DNA of 64,000 nucleotides from Burkholderiales bacterium RIFCSPHIGHO2_01_FULL_63_240 (GTDB lineage: Bacteria; Pseudomonadota; Gammaproteobacteria; Burkholderiales; Burkholderiaceae_C): positions 124,001 through 188,000 of the forward strand of contig MERU01000002.1 of NCBI GenBank assembly GCA_001770725.1. Direction: 5' to 3'. The notes under the pieces were generated by a model, which was not told the DNA's origin, ran no database searches, and was given only the letters and a program-made list of their open reading frames with translations. Positions 26,335 through 39,534 of this stretch are shown here, piece by piece (the stretch's first letter is position 1; each line of letters begins with the position of its first letter). The position numbers and the translations under genes were made by a program.

Positions 26335-27564
26335 TCAGCGCGGGAAGGTGCGGATGAACGCGCGGATGCGCTCGGCGGCTTCGACGCATTCGTCGACGCC
26401 CGCCACCAGCGCCATGCGCACGCGACCGCGGCCGGGGTTGACCCCATTGGCCTCGCGGGCGAGGTAGCTGCCAGGCAGCACCGCGACATTGTATTGAGCC
26501 AGCAGTTCGCGCGTGAAAACCTCGTCGCTGCCGCCACAGACGTGGGCGGGCACCTCGGCCCACAGGTAAAAGCCGGCATCGGGCAGCGCCACGTTCATGA
26601 CCTCGGCCAGCAGGGGCGTGACGCGCTCGAACTTCTGGCGGTAGAGCGCGCGGTTCTCGATCACGTGGGCCTCGTCGTTCCAGGCGGCGATGCTGGCCTT
26701 CTGCACGGCGGGGCTCATGGCGCTGCCGTGGTAGGTGCGGTAGAGCAGGAAGGCCTTCATCAAGGCGGCGTCGCCCATGACGAAGCCCGAGCGCAGGCCG
26801 GGCACGTTCGAGCGTTTGGACAGGCTGGTCAGCGCGATCAGGTTCTTGAAGTCGGCGCGGCCCAGTTGCGACGCGGCTTCGAGGCCGCCCAGCGGTGCGG
26901 CGCCAGCGCCTTCGCGGAAGTAGATCTCGGAGTAGCACTCGTCCGAGGCGATGACGAAGCCGAACCGGTCGCTGAGTTCGAACAGCTTGCGCCATTCATC
27001 GAGTGGCATGACGGCGCCCGTGGGGTTGCCCGGTGAGCACACATAAAGCAGTTGCGTGGTGGCCCAGGTTGACTCGGGGATGCTGCCCCAGTCGGCGGCG
27101 AAGTTGCGTGCAGGGTCCGAGTTGGCAAAGACCACGCGAGCCCCGGCCAGCAAGGCCGCGCCTTCGTAGATCTGATAGAACGGATTCGGGCACACCACGG
27201 CCGGGCCGCCGGCTTCGCGGTGCTGGGTGGGGTCGATCACGGCCTGGGCCAGCGCGAACAGCGCCTCGCGCGAGCCGTTGACCGGCAGGATCTGCGTGGC
27301 GGCGTCGAGTTTCAGGCCATAGCGGCGTTGCACCCAGGCGGCGCAGGCCTCGCGCAGGGCGGGCTCTCCCGCCGTGGCGGGGTAGGCGGCCAGGCCATCG
27401 AGGGCGTCGACGAGCGCCAGCTTGATGAAGGTGGGCGTGGGGTGCTTGGGCTCGCCGATGCCCAGGCTGATGGCGCGCAGGGCGGGGTTCGGGGTCACGC
27501 CGGCGGTCAGGCCGCGCAGGCGCTCGAAGGGGTAGGGCTGAAGACGCTGCAGCAGGGGATTCAT
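26335..27564 (-). CDS. dapC: Succinyldiaminopimelate transaminase
   Basis: A 409-residue fold-type I PLP aminotransferase. Features: ISLGIGEPKHPTPTFIK near the N-terminus, PNPFYQIYEGAA, CSPGNPTGAVM, DECYSEIYF, the PLP-lysine segment SLSKRSNVPGLRSGF, and AGFYLWAEVP-like C-terminal sequence. Directly upstream of dapD, it is best called DapC, using glutamate to aminate N-succinyl-2-amino-6-ketopimelate. ATG 27564 is preferred; another ATG three codons upstream overlaps the -10-like element. Confidence 0.93.
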   Translation of the reverse strand: MNPLLQRLQPYPFERLRGLTAGVTPNPALRAISLGIGEPKHPTPTFIKLALVDALDGLAAYPATAGEPALREACAAWVQRRYGLKLDAATQILPVNGSREALFALAQAVIDPTQHREAGGPAVVCPNPFYQIYEGAALLAGARVVFANSDPARNFAADWGSIPESTWATTQLLYVCSPGNPTGAVMPLDEWRKLFELSDRFGFVIASDECYSEIYFREGAGAAPLGGLEAASQLGRADFKNLIALTSLSKRSNVPGLRSGFVMGDAALMKAFLLYRTYHGSAMSPAVQKASIAAWNDEAHVIENRALYRQKFERVTPLLAEVMNVALPDAGFYLWAEVPAHVCGGSDEVFTRELLAQYNVAVLPGSYLAREANGVNPGRGRVRMALVAGVDECVEAAERIRAFIRTFPR

Positions 27565-27577
27565 GGGCGGCATTATC
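27562..27577 (-). promoter_or_regulatory. Candidate leaderless promoter of dapC (-10 GATAAT, 7 nt, ATG)
   Basis: GATAAT (27577 to 27572, 5/6 match) is followed by GCCGCCC and the dapC ATG. No Shine-Dalgarno sequence is present. Same geometry as at ftsB and dnaX. Confidence 0.5.
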
Positions 27578-27643
27578 CCAGGGCCGGCATGGCCCCGGCG
27601 CGCGACGGGCACCGGCGGGCTGCGGATGAGCGCGTATCCAGGT

Positions 27644-28807
27644 TCAGCGGGGGTCGCTGGGTGACACCAGGCTGCGGTTGCGGCCCGCGGTCTTGGCCTG
27701 GTAGAGCGCCTGGTCGGCACGCTCGAGCGTGCGGTGCACGGGTGCGGCGAGGTCGTGCTGGGCCACGCCCGCCGAGAATGCCACCCGAAGGCCAGGCACC
27801 CGCGACGAGATGCTGCAGTGCTGCAAGGCGGCGCGCAAGCGGTCGAGTGCCACCAGGGCCTTGGTCGGGCTGGTGTTGGGCAGGATGAACAGGAACTCCT
27901 CGCCACCCCAGCGCCCCACGGTGTCCGACTCGCGCAGGGCCAGGGTGGCCGCCGAGGCAAACGCCATCAGGGCCTCGTCGCCCACGCGGTGGCCGTGCAC
28001 GTCGTTGATGCGCTTGAAGTGATCCAGGTCCACCAGCACGACGGTGAATCGCTCGCCATAGCGCTCGTGGCGCTTGGCGCTGTCGACCAGGCGATCCTGC
28101 ATGTGCCGGCGGTTGTACAGGCCGGTCAGCGCATCGCGGCTGGCCAGGGTCTGGACCTTCTCCAGGGTCTCGCGCAACTCGCGACGTTGCTGGGCCAGGC
28201 GGTTGCGCCAGGCCGAGATCTGGTAGGCCGCGAGGATGAGGGGCGGCAGCGTGCCGATCATCAACTCGAAGCGCAGCAACTCCAGGGTGGGCGGGTAATA
28301 CACGGGGTCGATGTGCGACAGCACGCCCATGCACATGGCCAGCAGCACCATGGCCAGCACACCCGCGAAGGCGGCCTGCCTGGGCTGGTGCGTGTACATG
28401 CCGAACACCATCACCAGGGCGATGAGCACCAGCACCAGGCCGCGGTCATGGGGGCCGATGGCGGTGTAGGCGAAAGCGATGGTCAGCAGCGAGAAGCTTT
28501 GCTGCGGGATCATCAGGTTGGGGTCCCGCATGGTGCGGGTGCGGCCGCTGCGCACCATCACGTAGAAGGCCGTGTAGCAGGGGATGGTGGTGGCCAGCAG
28601 CAGCTTGGGCGCGAAGTCGCGCATCATGCCGACCTCGGCCGCGTAGAAGGCCGCGCTGCAGCAGATGGCGTACATCAGTGCGCAAAGCAGGATGACGCCT
28701 GTGCGGGCCCGCGTGGCCCGGTCCGGGCCGAAAATGAGTTTCACCAGTCGCCCCATCGAGTCGATGATGGGGTCGTGTTGCGGCATGTTGCCCAGGGCTT
28801 CGCTCAT
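27644..28807 (-). CDS. Membrane-bound diguanylate cyclase (GGDEF), copy 1
   Basis: A 387-residue protein with about six N-terminal transmembrane helices (residues 35-200), a short coiled coil (about 200-222) and a GGDEF domain. The domain starts at SRDALTGLYNRRH and has the active-site loop GGEEF (301-305). The allosteric I-site RxxD is intact (RESD, 292-295), so product inhibition by cyclic di-GMP is expected. The start overlaps the stop of the upstream cyclase by 4 nt (ATGA). The membrane part is not a sensor domain I recognise; its signal is unknown. Confidence 0.92.
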   Translation of the reverse strand: MSEALGNMPQHDPIIDSMGRLVKLIFGPDRATRARTGVILLCALMYAICCSAAFYAAEVGMMRDFAPKLLLATTIPCYTAFYVMVRSGRTRTMRDPNLMIPQQSFSLLTIAFAYTAIGPHDRGLVLVLIALVMVFGMYTHQPRQAAFAGVLAMVLLAMCMGVLSHIDPVYYPPTLELLRFELMIGTLPPLILAAYQISAWRNRLAQQRRELRETLEKVQTLASRDALTGLYNRRHMQDRLVDSAKRHERYGERFTVVLVDLDHFKRINDVHGHRVGDEALMAFASAATLALRESDTVGRWGGEEFLFILPNTSPTKALVALDRLRAALQHCSISSRVPGLRVAFSAGVAQHDLAAPVHRTLERADQALYQAKTAGRNRSLVSPSDPR

Positions 28808-29985
28808 GCGTGCCCCCCTGTCAGCGGCGCCATGCTGGCGGGCTGGTCGGCCACCGCATCGGCTTCGGGAGAGTGTTCGGCCACATGGCTGCGATTGCGC
28901 CCGGCATGTTTGGCGTGGTAGAGCGCCTGGTCGGCTCGCTCGATCAGGTGTTCGAGGCTCTCGCCCGGCCGGGCCTGGGCCAGCCCGACCGAGAAGGTCG
29001 CGTTCAAGCCCGGGTGCCCCGTGAAGGTCTGGCTGCCCATGGACAGGCGCAGCCGCTCCAGCGCAGTGAAGGCCTCGCTCGCCTTGACTTGCGGCAGCAT
29101 GATGAGGAATTCTTCGCCGCCCCAGCGGGCCACCTTGTCGACCTGTCGCAATTGGGTCTGGGCCAGGCCGGCGAAGCCGATCAGCACGGCGTCCCCGGCC
29201 TGGTGGCCGAAGCGGTCGTTGATCGACTTGAAGTGATCGAGGTCCACCAGGGCCACGGTCATGGGGTGGCCATGCCGCTCGATCAGCTTGAGCTCGGTTT
29301 CGACCAGGTCGACCATGATGCGGCGGTTCAGCAGGCCGGTGAGGCTGTCCTGTGTGGCCATGTGCTGCAGCGTGTTCAAGGCTTGCGACAGCTCGCGTGC
29401 CTGCAGGCCGATGCGCACGCGGATGTCGGTGACCCATTTGGCGACCAGCGACAGGATCAGCAAGGTCGAGCCCCCGATGACAAAGTGCATCAGCCCCGTG
29501 GAGGCAGGGTAGCGAACGGGGTCGGCCCAGGTCAGGCCCAGAACGCACAGCAGCAGCATGCCGACCGAGCTCATGCCCAGCACGACCATCTGCGTGGGCC
29601 GCAGCCGGAACATGCACATCACGATGGCCTCTGCCACCAGGATGAGGACGCTGGCGCGATGTTCGCCCACCTGCAGGTAAGCCATGAAGCACAGGGCGAT
29701 GCTGACCAGGGCATGGGGCAGGGTGACGACCGGGTCGCTCAAGCGCTGGCTCCAGCCGCTGCGCACCAGCACGAACACGGTGAGCAGGGTCAGCAGGCTG
29801 CCCCAGGTCAGGTCTCGGGCGATCTGCGGCTGCAGCAGCCCCAACTGGACCGAATGCCAGATGATGCCCAGGTTCACCACGTAAAGCTGGGTGGAAGCCA
29901 AGACGAACAGCACATGCCTGGCCCGCTGGGGATCGGGTCCCAGCAGGGGGCGTGCGATGGCGTTCAACCAGGGGGGCAGGTTCAT
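28804..29985 (-). CDS. Membrane-bound diguanylate cyclase (GGDEF), copy 2
   Basis: A 393-residue protein of the same design as the next gene: six or so membrane helices (about residues 24-185), a linker helix, then GGDEF starting TQDSLTGLLNRR with GGEEF at 289-293 and I-site RQVD at 280-283. Both catalytic and inhibitory sites look intact. Resemblance in length, layout and the DP-x-RYP/DPVYYP membrane-loop segment suggests tandem duplication. It is first in the pair. MNLPPWL is taken as the start; an upstream in-frame extension is possible. Confidence 0.92.
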   Translation of the reverse strand: MNLPPWLNAIARPLLGPDPQRARHVLFVLASTQLYVVNLGIIWHSVQLGLLQPQIARDLTWGSLLTLLTVFVLVRSGWSQRLSDPVVTLPHALVSIALCFMAYLQVGEHRASVLILVAEAIVMCMFRLRPTQMVVLGMSSVGMLLLCVLGLTWADPVRYPASTGLMHFVIGGSTLLILSLVAKWVTDIRVRIGLQARELSQALNTLQHMATQDSLTGLLNRRIMVDLVETELKLIERHGHPMTVALVDLDHFKSINDRFGHQAGDAVLIGFAGLAQTQLRQVDKVARWGGEEFLIMLPQVKASEAFTALERLRLSMGSQTFTGHPGLNATFSVGLAQARPGESLEHLIERADQALYHAKHAGRNRSHVAEHSPEADAVADQPASMAPLTGGHA

Positions 29986-30108
29986 CGGCTCAGGGGAAGT
30001 GATGCAACGGTTATCGGCGCGGTAGGTTGCACCTTTAACCACTGAGAACCCGAGCCGGGTGCCGCCGCACAGCACAGGGGCGATCTGCTGCCGCGTGGCG
30101 AGGACTCG

Positions 30109-30774
30109 TCAAGGCTGGTCGCGGGGGGGGCGCCCTGGCAGGTAGCGCGCGTCCGAGTAGGTCAGCACCCATTCGGGCTTGAAGGCCACGAAGATGGCCA
30201 CCAGCATGCCCGTGCTGAACCCCTCACCCCAGGCCACCAGGGTGTAGCCCAGCATCCACTCCTGGGTGCTCAGGACCTCGGGCTTGCGTCCGGCCAGCCA
30301 GGCCAGCGCGCCGGTCAGCACCACGGCGGCGATGGTGGCCATGAAGGCCCGCCCCAGGATGAAGACGAAGATGTGGTGGGGCAGCAGGCGCCGGATGGCC
30401 AGGCCGATCAGCAGGCCCAGCGTGCCTGGCAGCAGCCCCAGCCAGGCCAGGTGGGACGCGACCTCGCCCGGCGGCGGGAAGTGGCCGTGACCCAGCCAGC
30501 CGGCCACGAAGGCCGCCGGCAGCAAGCTCCACATGCCGAGCGGCCAGCCGAACATCAGCGTCATCAGGCAGGCCGACGACACGTGCATGCTCATGCCGTT
30601 GGGCAGCAGCCGGTCGGTGCTCCACAGCAGGGGCAGCAGCACCATCGAGCCCAGCCAGGGGTGAATGAGCGGGCCATGGCGCAGGGGCAGCCAGGGTCGA
30701 AAGGGCAGCGCCGCGGCCAGGATCAGGGCGCACAGGGCCCAGTCTGTCCAGGGGGCGTTGCCCAGCTCAGGCAC
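30109..30774 (-). CDS. CbiM-like energy-coupling-factor permease family protein
   Basis: A 221-residue membrane protein with about six helices. The segment GMSMHVSSACLMTLMFGWPLG resembles the His-containing motif of CbiM-type cobalt/nickel ECF substrate-binding subunits, and the length fits. It lacks the N-terminal MHI metal loop of classical CbiM, so metal specificity is uncertain. It starts 15 nt after the queF stop and no cbiN, cbiQ or cbiO partner is adjacent. Confidence 0.7.
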   Translation of the reverse strand: MPELGNAPWTDWALCALILAAALPFRPWLPLRHGPLIHPWLGSMVLLPLLWSTDRLLPNGMSMHVSSACLMTLMFGWPLGMWSLLPAAFVAGWLGHGHFPPPGEVASHLAWLGLLPGTLGLLIGLAIRRLLPHHIFVFILGRAFMATIAAVVLTGALAWLAGRKPEVLSTQEWMLGYTLVAWGEGFSTGMLVAIFVAFKPEWVLTYSDARYLPGRPPRDQP

Positions 30775-30789
30775 GGCGGCGCAGGCGGG

Positions 30790-31350
30790 TCAGCCCAGCA
30801 GGCCCGTCTCGGCGTTGTGCTGGGGCAGCTCGACCTTCGGGGCCGGTTTCCAGCCCTTCTTGCGGTGCTCGACGACCACGTTGGTGTAGATGCCGCCGCG
30901 CACGTACCACTTGGCCGTGATGCGCAAGAAGCGCGGGTTGATGGCCTTGACCATGTCCGAGAGGATGTCGTTGGTGACCTTCTCGTGGAAGGCGCCCTGG
31001 TCGCGGTAGCTCCACATGTACATCTTCAGGCTCTTGAGTTCGATGCAGAGCTTGTCGGCGATGCAGTCGATGGTGAAGTGCGCGAAGTCGGGCTGCTTGG
31101 TCAGCGGGCAAAAGCAGGTGAACTCAGGCACCTGGAACTGGATGACGTAATCGCGCTCGGGTGCCGGGTTGGGAAAGACGTCAAGGTGGCGGGAGGGGGC
31201 CGAAGGCGCGGTGGCTGGCTTGGCGCGGGTGCCGACTTCCAACTGGGCCGCTGCCTTGGCCGAGGCCTTGGTTTTTTTCAGAGGCTGGGGTGCGGTGGCG
31301 GTCTTGGGGGAGGCAGCCTTGGGCGCCAGCTTGGGATCGGTCTTTGCCAT
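30790..31350 (-). CDS. queF: NADPH-dependent 7-cyano-7-deazaguanine reductase QueF
   Basis: A 186-residue enzyme reducing preQ0 to preQ1 in queuosine synthesis. The catalytic region has QVPEFTCFCPLTKQPDFAH (nucleophilic Cys) followed by the type I QueF segment ELKSLKMYMWSYRDQGAFHE. The core (about residues 55-186) equals the usual unimodular protein. The first about 52 residues are a Lys/Ala/Pro-rich extension not found in the typical enzyme. MAKTD (31350) is taken as start, with MKTMAKTD three codons upstream as alternative. Confidence 0.93.
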   Translation of the reverse strand: MAKTDPKLAPKAASPKTATAPQPLKKTKASAKAAAQLEVGTRAKPATAPSAPSRHLDVFPNPAPERDYVIQFQVPEFTCFCPLTKQPDFAHFTIDCIADKLCIELKSLKMYMWSYRDQGAFHEKVTNDILSDMVKAINPRFLRITAKWYVRGGIYTNVVVEHRKKGWKPAPKVELPQHNAETGLLG

Positions 31351-31461
31351 GGTCTTCACAACGTGGGATGCGCGGAAATTCGTCGAACCCCGGATGGTAT
31401 CATCCCGAGCTTCGAAAGGCCAAGGTTTGCCTGAAATTCATCAGGAAAATCAACGACTTAG

Positions 31462-34400
31462 ATGCGACTGAATTCGATCAAGCTCTCAGGGTTCAAGTCC
31501 TTTGCCGAGCCGACCCATTTCCAGCTGCCTGGCCAGTTGGTCGGCGTGGTGGGGCCCAATGGCTGCGGCAAGTCCAACATCATGGACGCCGTGCGCTGGG
31601 TGCTGGGCGAGTCCAAGGCCTCCGAGCTGCGCGGCGAGTCCATGCAGGACGTGATCTTCAACGGCTCGGGCAACCGCAAGCCGGCCAGCCGCGCCAGCGT
31701 CGAGCTCGTCTTCAGCAACGAAGACGGCCGCGCGGGCGGGCAGTGGAACCAGTTCTCCGAGATCGCGGTCAAGCGCGTGCTCACGCGCGACGGCACCTCC
31801 AGCTACTTCATCAACAACCAGCCGGTGCGCCGCCGCGACGTGCAGGACGTGTTCCTGGGCACCGGCCTGGGGCCGCGGGCCTACGCCATCATCGGCCAGG
31901 GCACCATCAGCCGCATCATCGAGTCCAAGCCCGAAGAGCTGCGCCTGTTCCTGGAAGAAGCCGCTGGCGTCTCCAAGTACAAGGAGCGCCGCCGCGAGAC
32001 CGAGAACCGCCTGAAGGACACGCGAGAGAACCTGACGCGGGTCGAAGACATCCTGCGCGAGCTCAACAGCAACCTCGACAAGCTCGAAAAGCAGGCCGAG
32101 GTGGCCTCGCGCTACCACGCGCTGCAAGAGCAGGGCACGACCAAGCTGCACCAGCTGTGGTTCCTCAAGCACCGCGACGCGTCGTCTGAAGAAACCCGCA
32201 TCCACGCCGCGGTCAGCGAAGCCACCAATGCGCTGGAAGCGCGCATGGCCGAGTTGCGGTCGGTGGAAGCCGAGCTCGAACACGTGCGGCAAGACCACTA
32301 CGCCGCCAGCGACGCGCTGCACGAAGCGCAAGGCGCGCTGGCCGAGGCCAGCCTCGAGGTCAGCCGGCTGGAGGAGCGCATCCGCTACGTGGTCGAAGGC
32401 CGCCAGAAGGTCGAGCAGCGCCTGGCCGAGATCAAGGCCCAGAACGAGCAGTGGTCGATGCGGGCCGAGGCCGCCCAGGTCGAGCTGGAAGAGCTGGCCG
32501 AGAAGATGGCCGCCAGCGAAGAGCAGGCCGAGATCCTGGCCGCGCAGGCCGAAGAGCTGGCTGGCAACGTGCCGTCTCTCGAAGACGCCGTGCGAGCCGC
32601 CACCCAGCGTGCCAACGACCAGCGCCAGGTGGCCGGCCAGGTGCAGCAGCAGATCCAGCTGCTGGCCGCCGAGTCGCGCAACCTCGACGAGCAGTCGCGC
32701 CAGATCCAGCAGCGCCGCGAGCGCCTGCGCGTGGAGGTGCAGGCCCTGGCCGCGCCCGATGAGCTGCGCCTGAGCGACCTGCGTCGCCAGCACGAGGTGG
32801 GGCAAGAGGAGCAAGGCGTCATCGAAGCCCGCTTGAGCGAGTTGTCCGAATCGGTGCCCGCACTCGACGAGGCACGCAAGTCCGCACAAGCCGACAGCCA
32901 GTCGCAGTCGGCCCGCCTGGCCGAGCTCAGCGCCCGCCTCGAAGCGCTGCGCGCCCTGCAGGACAAGGTGCAGACCGAAGGCAAGCTCAAGCCCTGGCTG
33001 GCCAAGCATGGCCTCGACAGCCTGCAAGGCCTGTGGACGCGTGTGCACATCGAGTCAGGCTGGGAGAACGCGCTCGAATCGGCGCTGCGAGAGCGCCTGG
33101 CCGCGCTCGAAGTCGGCCGCGTTGAAACCGTGCGTGCCTTCGAGCAGGATGCGCCACCGGCCAAGCTCGCCTTTTACAGCCTGCCGCCCGCCGGCATCCA
33201 GAACACGCACCAGACGCTCTCGCGCCTGAGCGACCTGCTGCGCTTGAACGACCAGGGCCTGAAGGCCTTGATGAACGACTGGCTGGAAGGCGTCTACATC
33301 GCCGCCCACCTCGAAGAGGCCCTGGCCAACCGCAGCAAGCTCACGTATGGCGAGGTCATCATGACCCCGGCGGGGCACGCGGTCAGCCAGTTCGCCGTCA
33401 CCTTCTACGCGCCCGACTCCGAGCAGGCCGGCATGCTGGCCCGCGCCCAGGAAATCGAGAACCTGGAAAAGCAGGTGAGGGCGCAGAGCCTGATCTCGGA
33501 CGACGCCCGCGCCGCGCTGGTGCGCGCCGAAGCCGCCTACACCGATGCCTCGCAGCGCCTGGGCACGGTGCGCCGCGAAGCCAGCGAGGTGCAGCAGCGT
33601 GTGCATCAAGTGCAAGTCGAGTTGCTGCGCCTGAGCCAGCAGGCCGAGCAGGCCAACAGCCGCCGCGGCCAGATCGACGAAGAACTCGCCGAGCTCGATG
33701 CGCAGCTCGAAGGCCTGCAGGAGCGCCGCGCCGAGGGCGAAGCCCGCTTCGAGGAGCTCGACATCCACCTCGGCGAAACCCAGGAAAAGCACGCCGAACT
33801 CGAAGAGCATGTCATCGAGGCCGAGCGCAAGCTGAACCAGGCGCGCGAGCAGGCCCGGGCCCTGGAGCGTCAGGCGCAAGAGGCCACTTTCAGCGTGCGC
33901 AGCATGGGCGCGCGTCGCGGCGAGCTGCAGCGCAGCATCGAGACCGCTTCTCAGCAGATTCAGGCCAACGAGTCGTCCGTGGCCCAGTTGCTCGAAGAGC
34001 AGGCCCGCCTGAACGACGCCTCCGCACAGACGGGGCTCGACGAAGCGCTGGCCGTGCGCGTGCAACGCGAAGGCGCCCTCAGCCAGGCCCGTCAGCGCTA
34101 CGACGACCTCTCGGCTCAGTTGCGCCGCTTCGATGAGCAGCGCTTGCAGTTCGAACACAGCCTGCAGCCCCTGCGTGACCAGATCACCAAGCTGCAATTG
34201 GAGCAGCAGGCCGCCTCGCTGGGCGGTGCGCAGTACATGGAGCAGCTCACCGCCGCTGGCGTCGACCTGGCCCTGCTGGCCGAAACCATCGAGCGCGATG
34301 GTGTCAAGCTCTTTGGCCTGCAGGCCGAGATCGACCGCATCCAGCGCGAGATCAACGCGTTGGGTGCCGTCAACCTGGCCGCGCTCGACGAGCTGACCTC

Positions 34401-34977
34401 CGCGCGCGAACGCAAGGGCTTCCTCGACTCGCAAATGGCCGACCTGCTCGACGCCATCGGCACCCTGGAAGACGCCATCCACAAGATCGACCTGGAGACC
34501 CGCGACCTGCTGGGCGCCACCTTCAACACCGTCAACGAGCACTTCGGGCGCATGTTCCCCAGCCTGTTCGGTGGCGGCAGCGCCAAGCTGGTGATGACGG
34601 GCGACGAAATCCTCGACGCGGGCGTGCAGGTCATGGCCCACCCGCCCGGCAAGAAGAACAGCACCATCCACCTGCTCTCGGGCGGCGAGAAGGCGCTCAC
34701 CGCCATCGCGCTGGTGTTCGCCATCTTCCAGCTCAACCCCGCGCCGTTCTGCCTGCTCGACGAAGTCGACGCCCCGCTGGACGATGCCAACACCGAACGC
34801 TATGCCCGCCTGGTCAAGAACATGTCCAGCGGCACCCAGTTCCTCTTCATCTCGCACAACAAGATCGCGATGGAGATGGCCGAACAGCTCGTCGGCGTGA
34901 CCATGCAGGAGCAAGGCGTCTCCCGCATCGTCGCTGTCGACATGGAAGCCGCGCTGGGCATGGCCCAGGCAGCTTGA
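31462..34977 (+). CDS. smc: Chromosome segregation ATPase SMC
   Basis: A 1171-residue condensin-type ATPase. The N-terminal head has Walker A GPNGCGKS (31-38) and GQGTISRIIESKPEELR; two long heptad-rich coiled coils (about 165-500 and 665-1010) flank a hinge with GLDSLQGLW...; and the C-terminal head has the signature LLSGGEKALTAIAL and Walker B FCLLDEVDAPLD. SMC with ScpAB organises and segregates chromosomes. Full length. It overlaps or abuts zipA and leads the smc-zipA-ligA run. Confidence 0.97.
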   Translation: MRLNSIKLSGFKSFAEPTHFQLPGQLVGVVGPNGCGKSNIMDAVRWVLGESKASELRGESMQDVIFNGSGNRKPASRASVELVFSNEDGRAGGQWNQFSEIAVKRVLTRDGTSSYFINNQPVRRRDVQDVFLGTGLGPRAYAIIGQGTISRIIESKPEELRLFLEEAAGVSKYKERRRETENRLKDTRENLTRVEDILRELNSNLDKLEKQAEVASRYHALQEQGTTKLHQLWFLKHRDASSEETRIHAAVSEATNALEARMAELRSVEAELEHVRQDHYAASDALHEAQGALAEASLEVSRLEERIRYVVEGRQKVEQRLAEIKAQNEQWSMRAEAAQVELEELAEKMAASEEQAEILAAQAEELAGNVPSLEDAVRAATQRANDQRQVAGQVQQQIQLLAAESRNLDEQSRQIQQRRERLRVEVQALAAPDELRLSDLRRQHEVGQEEQGVIEARLSELSESVPALDEARKSAQADSQSQSARLAELSARLEALRALQDKVQTEGKLKPWLAKHGLDSLQGLWTRVHIESGWENALESALRERLAALEVGRVETVRAFEQDAPPAKLAFYSLPPAGIQNTHQTLSRLSDLLRLNDQGLKALMNDWLEGVYIAAHLEEALANRSKLTYGEVIMTPAGHAVSQFAVTFYAPDSEQAGMLARAQEIENLEKQVRAQSLISDDARAALVRAEAAYTDASQRLGTVRREASEVQQRVHQVQVELLRLSQQAEQANSRRGQIDEELAELDAQLEGLQERRAEGEARFEELDIHLGETQEKHAELEEHVIEAERKLNQAREQARALERQAQEATFSVRSMGARRGELQRSIETASQQIQANESSVAQLLEEQARLNDASAQTGLDEALAVRVQREGALSQARQRYDDLSAQLRRFDEQRLQFEHSLQPLRDQITKLQLEQQAASLGGAQYMEQLTAAGVDLALLAETIERDGVKLFGLQAEIDRIQREINALGAVNLAALDELTSARERKGFLDSQMADLLDAIGTLEDAIHKIDLETRDLLGATFNTVNEHFGRMFPSLFGGGSAKLVMTGDEILDAGVQVMAHPPGKKNSTIHLLSGGEKALTAIALVFAIFQLNPAPFCLLDEVDAPLDDANTERYARLVKNMSSGTQFLFISHNKIAMEMAEQLVGVTMQEQGVSRIVAVDMEAALGMAQAA

Positions 34978-34985
34978 TCCCGCAC

Positions 34986-38610
<3,625 letters not shown>

Positions 38611-38614
<4 letters not shown>

Positions 38615-39528
38615 GGCTTGCCCGCGGGTGGCGATTTCATCAAGGCCATGGCCGTGCCGATGAGCGACGAGACCTCGCTCATGTTGCCGGGCACGATCAT
38701 GGTGTTGTTCTTCTGCGCCAGTTGCGCGTAGGCCTCGACGGCCTTTTCTGCCACCTTCAGCTGCACGGCCTGCTGTCCGCCAGGCTCGTTGATGGCCGCG
38801 GCGATCTTGCGGATGGCGTCGGCGGTGGCATCGGCCACGGAGGCGATCGCGGCAGCCTCGCCTTGGGCCCGGTTGATCTCAGCCTGCTTCTCGCCTTCGG
38901 ACCTGGCGATGTGCGACTCGCGCTCGCCGGTGGCCAGGTTGATCTGCTCGAGCTTGCGGCCTTCGGATTCGGCGATGCGGGCGCGCTTGTCGCGCTCGGC
39001 GGTGATCTGCTGCTGCATCGAGCGCAGGATTTCGCTGGGAGGCGTCAGGTCCTTGATTTCATATCGCAGAACCTTCACGCCCCAGTTGAGCGCGGCCTCG
39101 TCGAGCGATGTCACCACCGAGGCGTTGATCGCGTCGCGTTCCTCGAAGGTGCGGTCCAGCTCCATGCGGCCGATGACCGAACGCAGCGTGGTCTGCGCCA
39201 GCTGGGTGATGGCGATGATGTAGTTCGACGAGCCGTAGCTGGCGCGCATCGGGTCGGTCACCTGGAAGTACAGGATGCCGTCGACGTGCAGCTGGGTGTT
39301 GTCCTTGGTGATGCAGACCTGGCTGGGCACGTCCAGCGGGATTTCTTTGAGCGAGTGCTCGTAGGCGACCTTGTCGATGAAGGGCACCAGCACGTTCAGC
39401 CCGGGCTTGAGCGTGCTGTGGAACTTGCCCAGCCGTTCGACCACCCAGGCGCTTTGCTGCGGCACCACCTTGATCGACTTGATGACGAAGATGACCGCGA
39501 TGACCAGCAGGACGACGGCGAATTCCAT
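38611..39528 (-). CDS. SPFH/Band 7 paraslipin (QmcA-like)
   Basis: A 305-residue membrane-anchored protein. Residues 1-18 form the single N-terminal membrane anchor. The Band 7 domain follows (IKVVPQQSAWVVERLGKF, LHVDGILYFQVTDP, VRSVIG-like TTLRSVIGRMELD), then a long charged coiled coil (AERDKRARIAESEGRKLEQI). These proteins form large cages with membrane proteases or NfeD partners. It lies 6 nt after the NfeD-like gene, the normal pairing. Confidence 0.92.
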
Positions 39529-39534
39529 GTTGGA

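Noticed and set aside
31351-31461. preQ1 riboswitch upstream of queF
   Set aside because: The 111-bp gap to smc shows only a small CCTGA/TCAGG hairpin and no preQ1 aptamer-like A-rich tail.
33055-34914. A 619-codon open frame antisense to smc
   Set aside because: Low-complexity mirror of the coiled-coil coding sequence.
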